The notes beneath the pieces were generated by a model. That model was not told the DNA's origin, did no database searches, and saw only the letters and a program-made list of their open reading frames with translations. A stretch of 64,000 bases of DNA from Linyphia triangularis (lineage: Eukaryota; Arthropoda; Arachnida; Araneae; Linyphiidae): assembly GCA_963978545.1 (NCBI GenBank), contig OZ021727.1, positions 55,750,487-55,814,486 on the forward strand, in the 5' to 3' direction. Position 1 is the first letter of the stretch. The number at the start of each line of letters is the position of its first letter. This document shows, in pieces, positions 14,116 to 27,076 of this stretch. A program made the translations under genes and the position numbers.

Positions 14116-17100
14116 AGAAAATCACTCCTAAACTAAATACTTTTTGAAATTCTAGATTACAGTATAGAAAAAATATTGTAAAAGTGGAATTAAATTATTA
14201 TTAAATCATTTCATTTAAGTACTGTGCTCTTTTCTGAACAAATAAATTTTTTAATTAAATATATTTTTTAAATTACTTTAAATATTGTTTATTTAGTACG
14301 ATGATGGTATGTTGCGTGGTTGGTTAAAAGTTATGCATTATAAAAAATATTAGTACCATAAAATTAATTCAAAATTTAAGTGAAACTTTTTTTGAAGTTT
14401 CTTTTTTAATAATTAAGTATATTAATATGAAAAATATTTTATTTATATTTGTTTATTATTTCTTTTCTTCTGAATCCTTTTCTAATTACCGCTGTTCTTT
14501 AATAAAGATACAACTAATTGGATAGTAAATTAGTGATCTATTTTTTGATGATCTATAATAAATCAATAAATTGATATATAAATCAATTCACATTTCGAAA
14601 ACACCTAAAAGAACTTAAAACGACCCAATTTGAAATTGCTTAGTATGTGTCTTGAATGCAGAAAATGGCATCATTTGAAACAATTAAATAAAGTGTCAAG
14701 AAATAGAAATATTAGTTGCCATTACAAAGTTTTTTTTTTTTTTTTTTTTTTTTTTAGGTGTATAAATACTTCAAAATAATAGAGTATAAGAAATGCATTT
14801 ATGAAGCAAAGTTAATGTAAATTTACATTTATGAACACATAATATATTTAACCGTATTCCAACTAATGATAAATAAAAATGAGTACCTCGAACAATTTTA
14901 GTAATGCTTTCAAATTCTGAATCTAATCTCTGTAGTTATTGATTTTCTTACTTTTAGAATTTCATTATGTTGAGCAAAGTAAATTTTATTTGGAAGCTAT
15001 AATTATCTTTATATGTTGATAATTCACACTAAATACAAAAACACATGCAAATGATGATGAAATTTCCTAAATAAGCACTTTCCACACGCTATTTTATTAT
15101 AAAAACTTAATGTATTTAAACTAACGTCAATTTCACCAAATAACTTATTGTTTTCCATTCATTGATGAACTTCTATCAATTAGAATATTGACAGCAGCCA
15201 AAAGCACGCCATCTCTTATCAATTGTCTAAAATTAATTAATGATTCAACCTTAACTAAACCCCCGATGTTTTATCGCGCCTGTGACACACGCTTGGCGAA
15301 TTTTTCCTTTCAAAAACATAATTTATTTGGATTTTGGTTCCCATTATTTCAGCAAGCATTCGTTGCTGATACGTTAGTTGCAAACACGTGACCAGGGAAT
15401 AAAAGGATTTTGTGGCTATGCTGTGGAAGTTTATGGGTTTTTCATTCGATAAATCAATGGTCGTTTTTAATAAGAGGTACGTATAGTGTTCTATATCTGT
15501 AAAAAGTAGCTCAAGATCATAATTCTTCAATTTCTGGAACGGGTAAAACCTGCATAAAAGTTGATTAACATACATGTAATAAAAGTTCTGAATACCGTAA
15601 GAATATTAGAACTCAATATTAGAGATTTCGTCTTTCTTTGTATGATCACCATTATACATACAATTTTAACGAGCAAAGCAAACCTTTGAGAATCCTGTGG
15701 CAATCCTTGGTTTGGATAGGTTGGCGTACATTATAAAGCATAGAAAGCACTCAAGCTTTTAGAGAATTAATTTAGTGTTTTAAATGTAAAATAATATGTT
15801 TCTTATATACGATTTTATGCTTTAATTTTTAGTCATACTAAATTTAAGAAATTTAATTCAAGCAAAACGTGAATTTCAAATATATAAAGTTTATTTCTTC
15901 ATTTTGGATAGAAGTTTTTGATTAATAAAATTTGAAAATAACATTCGTTAAGTACAACAGTAAAAACAGTTATGATAAAAGTTACCTGTTTTCATATCTT
16001 GGAATAAGATTTTTTGAAAATAAGACATTTCATTGTTAAAATTGCCCTTTCACGTTCATTCGAACAACTTTAATTTTATCGACTTGATTTGTTTCTATCA
16101 AACATAGTTTAATATATTTCTAACATTTAAAAAAATAATGAATGAAAATATGTCTTTTTTTTATGTTGAAACAATGATGCAAGTGATATTTAAAATACCT
16201 TATTATATAAAATTTAAAGTTTCAATTCATAGCTATTATATTTAGTTTAGTAACAGTATATAAAATTAGTATTAGGTTAGTGTGAAAATGAAACATAATA
16301 TAATTTTATGTGAACTTCAAAAATTATATATCTGAAGAAATAGAGGTACAAAATTATAATAGAAAAAAGATTATAAAAATATAAAAGATAAATAGATATA
16401 TATAGATATAGAAATAGATATAAACTACATATACCTTGGAACAATAAACTATTTCAAATGTATAAACTGGAACTATAAACTATTTTAAATATTAATTAAA
16501 TGAAAAATCAATAAACATATAATTAATAGTTATCTATTTGATATTTTTTCTTATCAAGATCCTGAATACTGTCTCGTACTAACCATAATGTAAAATGAAA
16601 TGTCATAATAAAAATATATTTATTACATTTTAATTCATACATTTACATGATATTTAACTTTACAATTTCGAAGTGATCTAAATATGACTAATAAGTTCAA
16701 ATGTTTATGATACTAATAACACTTATTTGGGAACATTATGTCTTCAAATATTTAAAACAAATAAAATCCTTCATGTAAGCAAATACAGTTTTTAAACAAT
16801 ATATATAATCTATGTTTAACACATATAATGCCTTTTGAAAATAGTATACAAAAATATTATATTAACATAATGATAAAAACCAATAAAAGTTAACATAGTC
16901 AAGTTGATATTTTTTATGATTAAGGAATTTCAGTATTTAGTATCTTAAAAGTTTTTTAAAAAACAGAGTTCCTAAATCGAAAAATAAAAATTAATTTATA
17001 ATTTAGGTATGTTTATTAGCAGGAGAATGAAGATTTTCACGATTCCAATATGCATTAAAATGCAAGTAACACTTTTTTATAACTTATTTCATACCTAAAA

Positions 17101-19496
17101 TGACCCCTTACAAATTTCACAAATGTCATATTCCTAAAAAAAGGTAAAATAATACTACAAATTTTTTTTTAATTTGTTGGTTCAATTATTTTTTAACAAA
17201 CTTAATGATGATGAAGAATAAATGAATTTTTATTTAAATATAGACGAAATTCCATTCAATGATTTTTATTTTTATGCACCTATGTTTATGAATTTATGTT
17301 TATCATGTTTATAACTTTTATGTAATAATTGCATTAAAATTATAAATCGTTTTACGAACATTGCTATTTAATCTATTTACACTTTCTTTAAGTCCAACAT
17401 GTGGTGGAGTGAATAGCTTGTAAATAATAATAAAATATTTCATTTGTATGTAAGTATCACTATTTAATGTATATTTGTAAGTATTCACAAAGAATAAATT
17501 ATTTCTTTTTTAGAGCGTGCATTTATAGAAAAGTTTGAATTTAATGTAGGTAAATTTATTCTTTAAAAATTGTTTAATACACATGCATAATTAGTATTTC
17601 ACTCAAAGTATAAATAAAATTCACATTTAATTAAATTAAAACATCCATGATTTATAGAAACCAAAATTCTATACAGTTTTAGTTTAAGCTATTTTTGGTA
17701 GTTTTTTACTTCATTCTTCTACTATTCTATTTAACTTTGAGATTCATTTAAGCACGAAACAGATCATACTTAAAAGAATTTTTCTTACTTTCGATTTCCA
17801 TTTCAAAGAGACATTTTGAACAAAACGTACTTGTTGCACTTATCTTTTTGATATGGATAAATAACACAAATAAGTTTTCTGACAATTTTTATTCTTATGT
17901 TTGAATTAAGTGCATTGAAAATTCTTCAGTATTATTTCAATTTTTACAATTTAAATGTCTGTACCATGAAACGAAAAATGCATACATAAATATGTAAAAA
18001 TGGTACCGATAAGAGATTTCAATCAAAGATTCAATGGACATTTGTATTTTAATTTTTCAACTCTTCTTTGGAAGAAATTCGTCAGACTGAGAGCTAGGAT
18101 TTATAAATATTTCGAGCAAGTAAAAAAATATATATATTTTAATGAGACGTCAAATGATCAAATTTTCTATTCCCTGCTCTTACAAATACACAGAAAAATG
18201 TTCTTCCGTGTTTTCTCTTCAATCAATATGCCTTTAACAAAGAATACTTAATGATGTATTCTCTTATTTTAAAGAATACCCAAATATTATTTCAATATTC
18301 TGAAAAATTAAAATACAAGTTATATTTAAAAAATAACATATTTAGTTCATTAATTTAATAGGAAAAAAAAATCTCAAATTTCTATGAATATATTAATAAA
18401 GTTACTACAATACTATGTAAAGAACCAATAAATTAAAATAAAGTAAATTTAAACAGATTTCGAATTTTTTTAAAAATAATTAATGCTGTTTATGTTTATA
18501 AATATTATAAATTATTGATTTTCTATTGAGTGCATACATTTTAATTAGGAATTTACATAAAATTATAAAGCAACGCTCTCAAGTGTATGACATCGCACGA
18601 AGAAACCAGTCATACATATGAACTATTCAAATCGTGGGAACCGGATAATGCATCACAAAAAGTAACAAAGTAATATTTTGATTATTGCATGGCAATTTCA
18701 CCAGGAATAAACGTAAACTACTTCCATATTAGACAAAAAACAATTGATGCTCGAATTTGTTAGTAATTTAGAAGAAGATTTCAAAGTTAATAAATAAGGT
18801 AGGCTTTCTAGCAAATACTTTCATAACTTTAAAAGAACACTTCAGATTAACCAATTATTGTAATGTATAACTATGAATTCTTAAAGAAAATGTAGTTAGC
18901 TGTATCCTGATGTATTTTTTTGGAGTAAATTGATTGATCGTATTTAGGAACCGATAATGTGTTCTAGTATAATAAGGGATCATACACAAGAGGAGAAACG
19001 AGTTTCAATTTCGTTAATCTCCACCATTTTCGTTTCCATGCGAAACCCCTTTATTATTATTTTTACAGTTTAAGATGTTCAGAAACTAAGTGAAACAGTG
19101 GAATCTGAACTCGATGGAATTGATTATGATAGCTGGAATTTCACATAATATGGCTTTTAAAATTTATGTAATAGTATAGACTTTTAAGTTGACCAAGCAG
19201 TCTTATTATTTCTACACTTAGAAAGACTTTCATTACTTTCTAAATTAGAATTTACCTAGACTAGTATTCTGTTCTACCCCATAAATGGAGTATTTAGCAT
19301 ATATACAACTATTTTATGAAACACCTCATAATATAAGTCAAAAATTTCCCTAAAAGTTATTTTCACATGCAATTCATTTATTATTTTTATGTTTGATAAA
19401 ATTCAAAATCTTTCTTTTAATTATTTTCTATTACATTTTCAGAAAAAAAAATAGTGAAATGGTTTGAAATTATCAATTCTAAATAGATAGAATTAT

Positions 19497-19698
19497 CATT
19501 CTTAACAGGCCGACCAAACGGTATAGTGGTTAGCGTGCTAGCTTCTAAACCGCGAGGTTGCGAGTTCGAGTCCCGTATTAGGCATGGTTGTTTGTAAATG
19601 TATGTTGGCTTGTCTAATGACGAATGTTTCTGCGCATTATAGCCCTCGTGCTGCTGACGGCGCCAGATAATCTGAAAACAACCAACCATTCTTAACAG
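19497..19698 (+). mobile_element. tRNA-derived SINE with 12-bp target-site duplication
   Basis: The element (19509-19686, ~178 bp) is flanked by perfect 12-bp direct repeats CATTCTTAACAG (19497-19508 and 19687-19698). Its head resembles a tRNA with RNA polymerase III promoter boxes: an A-box-like GTATAGTGGTTAGC at 19521-19534 and a B-box-like GAGTTCGAGTCC at 19562-19573. The body then departs from tRNA and has no CCA end. The tail is short (GAAAACAACCAAC) rather than a clean poly(A), which suggests mobilisation by a LINE recognising a specific 3' end. The precise flanking repeats and clear boxes suggest a fairly recent insertion. Confidence 0.85.
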
Positions 19699-20368
19699 TG
19701 AGATAAAAGTGAATAAATTCATATTAATAATAATTATTTAATATTAATATGATCAAATATTTTATTTTAAACTGTAAAATTTAAATGTTCCAAATATTTT
19801 CACAAATAAAATACTCTCCTAATAATTTTCAAAATTACTAAAACGTTTGCTCTTGTAAACGTGACGTACATATTTGTAGCTTTATACTTCAATAAAAAAT
19901 GCATTTTACACAAGTTTAAAAGTTAGTAATAAAAAACTTGGGATTGTAATTTTAATTTCGTTTTATTATAAAAGATCTAATATTCTTTCCATGCGTTGTC
20001 GATTACGTAAAATGCGTTGCGTAAAATATTTTTACACGAAAATATAAATTATATTATATATTTTTGAATATGAAAAAAAGTTATGATGATAATATAGTTC
20101 TTCGTATAATTTATCAAACGTTCTTGTATATTAACATTATATCTTTGAAAACACTTTTTTGTTGTATTTCAAAGTTATTTTGATAAAATGTTCATTATGG
20201 AAAAAGTAGATGTCGATACATAAAATTAGACGAAAACACTGTATGAAATTCGAAAAAATGCGTTTTGGGTATAATTGTGTAAGTCTTAGTAAACTCTATC
20301 AAAATCGACAAATAAAAGGAAGAAACAATTAAAAAACCGATATTCATTCTAAGTCGAAATAGAATGAT

Positions 20369-20382
20369 CCCCCCCCCCCCCC
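20369..20382. repeat. Poly-C run
   Basis: Fourteen consecutive C on the plus strand in otherwise AT-rich DNA, a G-tract on the minus (transcribed) strand of the Dscam-like intron. A mirror-type G-rich run lies at about 4401-4418. Confidence 0.9.
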
Positions 20383-20867
20383 TTTTATTTAGAATTACAA
20401 TCTGTCATTTGCCTATTTATTCCATGCCTCAACACTATTCCCTTGTTATAAGTATATAAAATGCAGAATGCAACTGCAGACATATTAATTGTATTTAATA
20501 ATGTAAAATAAATTAATGAATGAATCTTTTTTAACTCAAATTATAAATTTCATGGCACGAGTATTTCATAAAAATCCAATACTATTAAATCTTTTATTTT
20601 GCTGATTATGATTTTGATTATTTTATCTACTTGAGTTTCTTTCATGTATCGGGAATTTTTGTTTAGTATTACTAATCTTCAAGATAGTAAAAATTAATTT
20701 AAAAAATATAATGATATTTAAAATCCCTTTTGTTCATCTTGTAGATTACTGATACTGATATAAAAATTCATAACTATATTCCAATCTCTACATTATAAAC
20801 CTGTAAAAAAAAAAAAAATCTAAACAACCTCATTAAACGTCTCCAACCAATCCTACTGTTTCCTTAC

Positions 20868-20934
20868 CTGTGACATCAGCAGAACTTATTCCAGCTGCCA
20901 ACAGAAACACCACAAACAACAATTTCTCCAACAT
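20868..20934 (-). CDS. Dscam-like gene, exon 1 (start codon and signal peptide)
   Basis: Minus-strand ATG at 20934-20932 opens 22 codons plus one base, ending at a CAG/GTAAGG donor (exon end 20868). The peptide is a textbook signal sequence: MLEK n-region, hydrophobic core LLFVVFLLAAGI, small residues SSA before a likely cleavage site, then DVT. The leftover G (phase 1) joins the TG that opens the Ig1 exon at 3165, giving an uninterrupted frame into VRGPSF. This is the usual Dscam layout of a separate leader exon followed by Ig1. The 67-nt length makes it easy for gene finders to miss. The 5' UTR and promoter would lie just right of 20934 but were not delimited. Confidence 0.85.
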
Positions 20935-23900
20935 TTCAATACTTTTCTATTTCTCTCTACAAAATCCATTCAGGAAAATCTAATAAACCATCAATATAAC
21001 CACTTCATAGATAAACACTAAATTATGTTGTCACTCTACATGAAAGTTGCCCAACCACGTGTAGCTGCCAACTCCAGTTGAACAACAGAGCTATCTAATC
21101 GTTAGAGCACGTGGTGTGGCCAAGAGGTAAGCACCCGCTCTATCGGGAGTGCCTGTGTAGACTGAAATCAATTTTCTTCTAGGGCTGGGGTAAATGGGTG
21201 TCCCTAGGTTTCGTTTCCTAGGACGCATGCGTAGTTAGCTTTGGAATTATTCGAGAAACTTGGGTTCGGATTTGAGAAGGCTTTTTACCAAATAGAAAAA
21301 GAATATTTCTATTTTTCTGTGAAGTGACACAATATAGGAAAAAAAATTAGATGCAGGATAAGTCTGGTTTTTCCATTTGAGATAAAGAAACTTGAAAGAA
21401 AGTCACCAACTTGTAAAAAATTTCATAGCGGTTGAATAACATGAAGATTTTTTTTATACTTTATTCTATAGTTAGAATGTATATTTCTTCAAAAACTGTA
21501 AACCATACAACATCCTTCAAAATTGATGAAAAAAATTCTATCACATTTAAGATTTCATTTTTTTTTCGACTTTGATAAAAAAGAATTGAAGATTGATACA
21601 TCAATCTCTACCAACCCTTGGGGAAATTTAGAATTTCACAATGTACACGTTTTTAAAAAAAAAAAAAAACCCGCATATTCATGTAAAATAATATAATCCA
21701 TAAAAACAAAGTATTTAATGCAAATCCTTTATATGCATTGCCCCTTCTTGAGCTCAGATCGAATTTTCAGTGCTTAACCACTAAGAACAAAAGATCCAAC
21801 GAACTATTTACAGACTTCTTTTTTTACTTCCAAAACTTTATTGAATACATTGCAATCTACAAGTCTATTTGCCAAGATTCATCTGAATTGGAAGACGTAA
21901 AGTGGGTCAATTAGACCTTCGAAGATTTTGCCTCCTCAACCTCAATTGAAGAAAGTTTCAGTCAACATATATCGTCAAATTGAACATATTTGAATAAAGC
22001 TTAGTATCTAGCTGAAACGTGAGTAAAATCTGATAAGTCTGACAACAATATATAGATAATAGATAATAGAAATCTATTATCTATATATCTATAGATAATA
22101 GATATATAGATAATAGAAACACATATATTTTATTTTGATTAAAACAATTTGGCAACAAAAAAGAAGTTTCAGCAATGATTGATTAAAATTGTTTCATTTA
22201 TAATGTTGCTAAGCAATGAAAGTTGAAATGACTTGACTTCACTCCATAATGAATTTTCGAATTCAAGTCCAATTAACTTTTATTTATTTTGAATAAAACA
22301 ATTTAGACAACAAGAAAGATTTTTAGCAACAATCGGTTAAATGGGATTTATTAATATTCCGAAGTCAATGTAGAAAGGTACGTAAAAGCAATTTTTAGTG
22401 AGATTGACAGCTCCTAAAATTTTATACAATGCACTGTCATCGACATCGAATCTATGTGTCAAGTTTCAACCCGATTGGGTTTCGGCAAGTGAATTTATTA
22501 AGAATCCGCATATTTGTCCGGCAGTGACAAATATATACACCCACTCACCCAATCAACCACCCCTACACACACACAAAATCGAAGTTAATACAAAGGATTT
22601 AAAAATATGTGACTGCTTAGGCTGTAATTTTGGTTTATAACAACAATGTCTACATTTTAAGCAATTTCTCAAATTAGTACGCAGGACAAATCTTTATGAG
22701 AAACAAGGGCAAAATTTAAAGATTTATAATTTTCTCACTATCTTTATTTCGTATTTTCTGGGATAAATTTACTTTTCATAAAGCTAGATATTTAAACAAA
22801 TTTGGTTGATTATGTAAGGTACGTAAAATAGTTTTTGACTAAAAATCTGCTCTCAAATTAGTGAACCTCATGCAACTATATCAGAAGTTATTAAAAGAGA
22901 AATCCACACATTCTTAATACTCTCGTGGTAAGGAAAAAGTAAAAACGTTGGAATAGTAGATAAGTAGAAATTTTTTAGGATAGATTCTGCCACAAGAAAA
23001 CAACTCTGAATCCCTGATCTGATAATTCTATATTTTCTTGCAATTCTTATTCTGAAAGTTTCTCTCTGTAAATGTCTTTTTAATACTGTCGAAATAAAAT
23101 ATTCATCTATTAAATATATTTCTTTTAACATTTTTTAATAACGATCTTTAAATTTCGTTTTAAATTTTAATCTTTTTATTTTACTTGCTTAAATGTTATT
23201 TATCCGTCTATTTTTGGGACATAATTCTTATTCCAAATTCTTTGAAATAAAACACAATTTATGTAACTATTCTAAGCAGCATAGTACTTCAAAATTAGAT
23301 GAGACATTAAATAACTAAGAATCGAAATTCCAAAAACTAGAGTTTTAGTTTTTCGTTGTTTATAATTTTTTTACTGTTACGATATTTTGAAAAAAATTAT
23401 CTAAACAATACTCTAAATAAAATTATTTTATTTATATTTTATACATCACGGATCTGACCTTTAATGTAACTTTATCGTTTAATATCTCAAGAGATTGTTT
23501 TCAACGTTCATTGAAAAATCTTAAGTATAACAAGATGTACAAAAAACTTCTGTATATATGTTGTTTATTCTTTATTATAAAGTAAATGCGTTTACATATG
23601 CTTTACTTATAATTTTGTATAGAAAATAAAATATCAAACGTTATGACTATATTATCTACTTTTATCTCTTTAACAAAGATTACATTTCAAAATGCACTTG
23701 CCTAAATATTCAAAAAACTTTTATTTGCAGTAAAAATTTTTTAGTTTAATAACTGTTAGATGTGATGTGAAAAGTTACCACTCAAAGTGAAAGTATACAT
23801 TATAGTAAAATTCATATTAGTATAAAATTAAAGTTATCTTTATTTTACCTCTCTTTTTCTGTATTTTATTTAAATTCTCTTTATTTTATTTAAAATTTAA

Positions 23901-25164
23901 TAACACAAATATGCAAACCTTTATACATAACTGAAATCTGAGAAATCTAATTGCGTTAATCTTCAAAAACAGCGAAGGTATTCGAATTGCAAATTCATCA
24001 TATCTAACCTAACCTCTTGTTCTTTAACAAAAATCATGTGTTAATTAATATATTGAAGTACAATTGCGACAGATGATTTTATACATTTACAAAAACCTGA
24101 ATCTAATGATACCAAAACCTCAACTTTGAACATTTTGTCAATTGATAAATATTTGCTGCGAAGAGTCAGTAAAAACCAAACCAGTTAAGAGTATTTCAAG
24201 ACATTCTGCATGAAGCTCGAAAAATAGTTTCTTTCTTCATTAGGATCGGAGTCATGACTTTTAAAACCTTTATCATCTGAAACAATTTTTTATTAAAATA
24301 TGTTTATGATAAGGTTGTTAATAGGAAAACGTAGAATGAATTTGCAGTCTTGACTAAATTTTAATTTTTAGGCTATTTTACAATGAGGAATTTTCATGTT
24401 TTTTTTTATTTTATTTTTAATAAAAAGTAGACAAAAAATCATGAAAAACAATACCATTCTTTCAAAAATTTGAACACGGGTAAATAGTTATCTAGGGGTG
24501 TGGAACATCGTACAACTTTCAATTACACTATAATACTGACGTGGATTTGTGTCATTTACCGTTTGTAAATTTTCATAATTCATTTGGAATAAATGGCCAG
24601 TTTGGAGATATTTTTTTAGTTAATTCTTGTATGGGTCTAAAAAAAAAATTCGCCAAAATGGTGATTCTGGCTATATACTTTTCAATAATCCTTATATTAT
24701 CCTTTATTATAAGCGAAACTGAGAGGAGAAGAAAAAAACGATCGTTGATGAGGCTCAAGGAAAGAGGACTCTGTGTTGAAAGCATTCGTTTTTCAAACTT
24801 TTACGCCATTAAAACATTTTTACTGGAATTTTGGAGGTGAGGATGTTTAGAACACGTAAATCGTCAAAGAGCCTTTTTTTTAGCAATCATTGAAAAACAT
24901 GATCTTTTCAATGGCAGCTACCTATTGAGAATGCGCGATTTTGATGAAAACCTTAATGGTAGGTCTCATGGCCGCCACTAACCCTCATACCAAATATGAA
25001 CATCGTAGGTCAATTTGATCGGGAATTATGCTGATCACATACACACACAGACAGACAGACATTTTTTCTAGATCACTTTTTTGAAATAAGGATGTTCCAA
25101 ACGTGCAAAAAAAAAAAAAGAACATCTTTTTTTTGACTGAATGCTATACTTTTATTACCCTATA
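20935..25164. other. Non-coding stretch upstream of the Dscam-like gene
   Basis: No gene is recognised. The first few hundred bases are the likely 5' UTR/promoter side of the Dscam-like leader exon. About 21105-21270 is less AT-rich and carries a weak tRNA A-box-like GTGTGGCCAAGAGGTAAGC, so a decayed SINE is possible. About 22040-22120 is a small TAGATAA-rich palindromic patch. About 22430-22575 and 24890-25065 resemble 3' ends of degenerate retroposons: sense-like text followed by a CACACA or GACAGACAGACA simple tail. A 99-codon open frame at 24541-24840 has one hydrophobic segment and no known relative. Confidence 0.5.
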
Positions 25165-25231
25165 TACACTATCTGGCCAAAAGTATCCGGACACCCAGTG
25201 GTATGGACTTAGAGCGTCCTGAGGTACATAT

Positions 25232-25691
25232 TGTTGCACAAATTGTCTGTATATAGTGTAAATAGTGACGTATTATTTAAAAATTCTATTGTAATTTATT
25301 TTTATCTTATTTTAATTTATTAACAGCGATTATACAGGTTAGAAAAAGGTGGCAACACCTAAAGCAATCGAGAAGTTTCGAGACGTTTCTTTTTCGATGA
25401 ATTGGCTGGAAATTTCGGGAATGTTCTCACGTGCCTGCTATAAAAAGACCGGCGATCGGGAAAGTTTTCAGATTGATTTCGGGACTTCGATGTGAGCTGA
25501 TCGCTTTGTTTACTGGAGAGAGCTTGTATAATCGCTGTATTCGAAGTTGTTCTTACTGAAGCTTGTGTTGAAGCTTGAGATTGATTAGACTGTTGTCTTT
25601 GAATAAATTTTGTGCCTTTGAAGAGGAAATAAATAGTAGTTTTTATTTAAAAAACTGTGCCATCATTGCCTCAGCGGAAGAATTCATAACA
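25232..25691 (+). repeat. Gypsy 5' LTR
   Basis: 460 bp, beginning TGTTGCACAAATTGTC and ending CATAACA (TG...CA). It contains a TATA box (TATAAAA at 25439-25445), which would start the genomic transcript, and AATAAA signals near 25602 and 25628. It shares the motif GGTGGCAACACC (25350-25361) with its partner. It pairs with 30731-31190 at ~99% identity. Confidence 0.95.
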
Positions 25692-25692
25692 G

Positions 25693-25710
25693 TGGTGTCA
25701 GAAGTGGGAT
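25693..25710 (+). other. Primer-binding site for reverse transcription
   Basis: TGGTGTCAGAAGTGGGAT starts one base after the 5' LTR. It begins with TGG, the complement of a tRNA 3' CCA, as expected for minus-strand priming. The priming tRNA was not assigned. Confidence 0.8.
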
Positions 25711-25723
25711 CTCGTAATTTTGA

Positions 25724-27076
25724 ATGCCGACAACTAGAGGAATGATGGAAGACCAAATGAAGCAGTTGATGGAAATGATTGCTGGAATGAAGGCCCAACA
25801 GGAAACCGCCGCAGCCGAAATGAAAGCCTGCCAAGAAACCACCGCAGCCGAAATGAAAGCCGATCTCGTCGCTACGATTGCCGCCGGTCAAGCCCGCCAA
25901 GAAACGACTAACGCCGAACTCGCCGCTGCAATCGCCACCTGTCGAGAATCCACATCAGCAGCTATAATTGGGATTAAAGAAGAAATGCAATCCGAACTGC
26001 CTACAATGGTGGAATCTACGATAATAGAGACTACTACAAGTGTTCTACAATCGGTAAAAGAAGAGGTTCTGAGCGAAGTAAGAAAAGAAATCAGTGATAG
26101 TTTTGAGGCGGTTAATGGGAAAGTTGACTGCTTGGGAGAAAAGGTTTCTACAGTGAAAGAAGATCTTGTGACTGTGAGGAATGAAATCGAAGAAAAGGTT
26201 CCCACCATGAAAGAGGAGCAAGAAAAGTTTCATGACGCTGTTGAAGAAAGGCTACGGAAAATTTAAACGGGGGAAGCTATGACCGTTGCAACGCCTAAAT
26301 GGGATAATGTTTCCACTCCCTTCATTGCGCCACGTTCCAACATCAAAGTAGCCACTTTTGATGGGAGGTCGTCTTGGCGCGTTTATCAAACGCAGTTTGA
26401 AATTATTGCTTCTGCGAATGGTTGGGACGATATTTCGAAAGCATTCCATCTCGCAGCATCTCATCGAGGTGAAGCTGCTGACATTTTACAGACACTACCT
26501 GATGAGAAGCGGGGAGAATTCGTGGCGCTGGCAAGTGCGTTGGAGTTGAGGTTTGGAGAGCAGCATCTAAAGGATTACAACAGACTGCAATTGAAAGTGA
26601 TACAGCAGAAGGCCAATGAAACTCTTCAAGAATTGGCATCGGATGTAGAAAGACTGTCGCTCCTCGTTTTCCCAGACTGTCCCTCGGACGTACGAGATAA
26701 TCTGTCTCTTCAGTATTTCGTGGATGCCATCAAAGATCCCGACATACAGCAAGCTACCAGGATGTCAGACAGAAAAGATCTGAAGTCCACCCTCGTCTAT
26801 GCCATGAGAGTAGAAGCCGCACAGCAAGCTTCTAGAAAAGATCGGCGTTTAGTACGTGGAACATTGACAGACGATTCCTCTGAATTTCTCACGAAGAAGT
26901 TTCAAGAACTGGAAAACAAGGTGGAGCGAATGATGAGAAGTAGTCCTGGCTCGAGGGATCGAAAAACTAGAGTGGTTTGTTGGTTCTGTAACCGCGAAGG
27001 ACATTTCAGACGTGATTGCCCTGAATTGGACAGGAGAGGGGACAAACCCTCGTCCGAGTCTCAGCAGTTAAACTAA
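25724..27076 (+). pseudogene. gag: Gypsy gag, broken by one in-frame stop
   Basis: One reading frame runs from ATG 25724 to TAA 27074-27076, interrupted only by TAA at 26264-26266, so 180 and then 265 codons are open. The N-terminal third is predicted coiled coil with short internal duplications (EMKA-QET-AAEMKA type). The second part is a capsid-like helical region. Near the end is a CCHC zinc knuckle (C-W-F-C-N-R-E-G-H-F-R-R-D-C) that would bind the RNA genome. An ATG 13 bases after the stop could allow reinitiation, but the unbroken frame on both sides argues for a single nonsense substitution. Pol follows in the -1 frame, overlapping the last ~52 nt. Confidence 0.85.

Noticed and set aside
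15188..15575. Overlapping open frames of 67 and 106 codons on opposite strands
   Set aside because: No domain, no splice context and no codon-use signal beyond chance in a less AT-rich patch.
19509..19580. Functional tRNA gene
   Set aside because: Promoter boxes fit, but the sequence does not close into a clean cloverleaf, continues into a SINE body, and is flanked by a target-site duplication.
21105..21270. Second tRNA-derived SINE
   Set aside because: Only an A-box-like match. The nearest B-box-like match is ~150 bp away, and no target duplication was found.
24541..24840. 99-codon frame with a hydrophobic segment
   Set aside because: No family resemblance, AT-driven composition, and adjacent to retroposon-like tail sequence. 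Not supported as a gene.
27040..27050. AAACCCT as a -1 slippery heptamer for gag-pol
   Set aside because: The heptamer is out of register with the gag reading frame, so the frameshift signal could not be identified.
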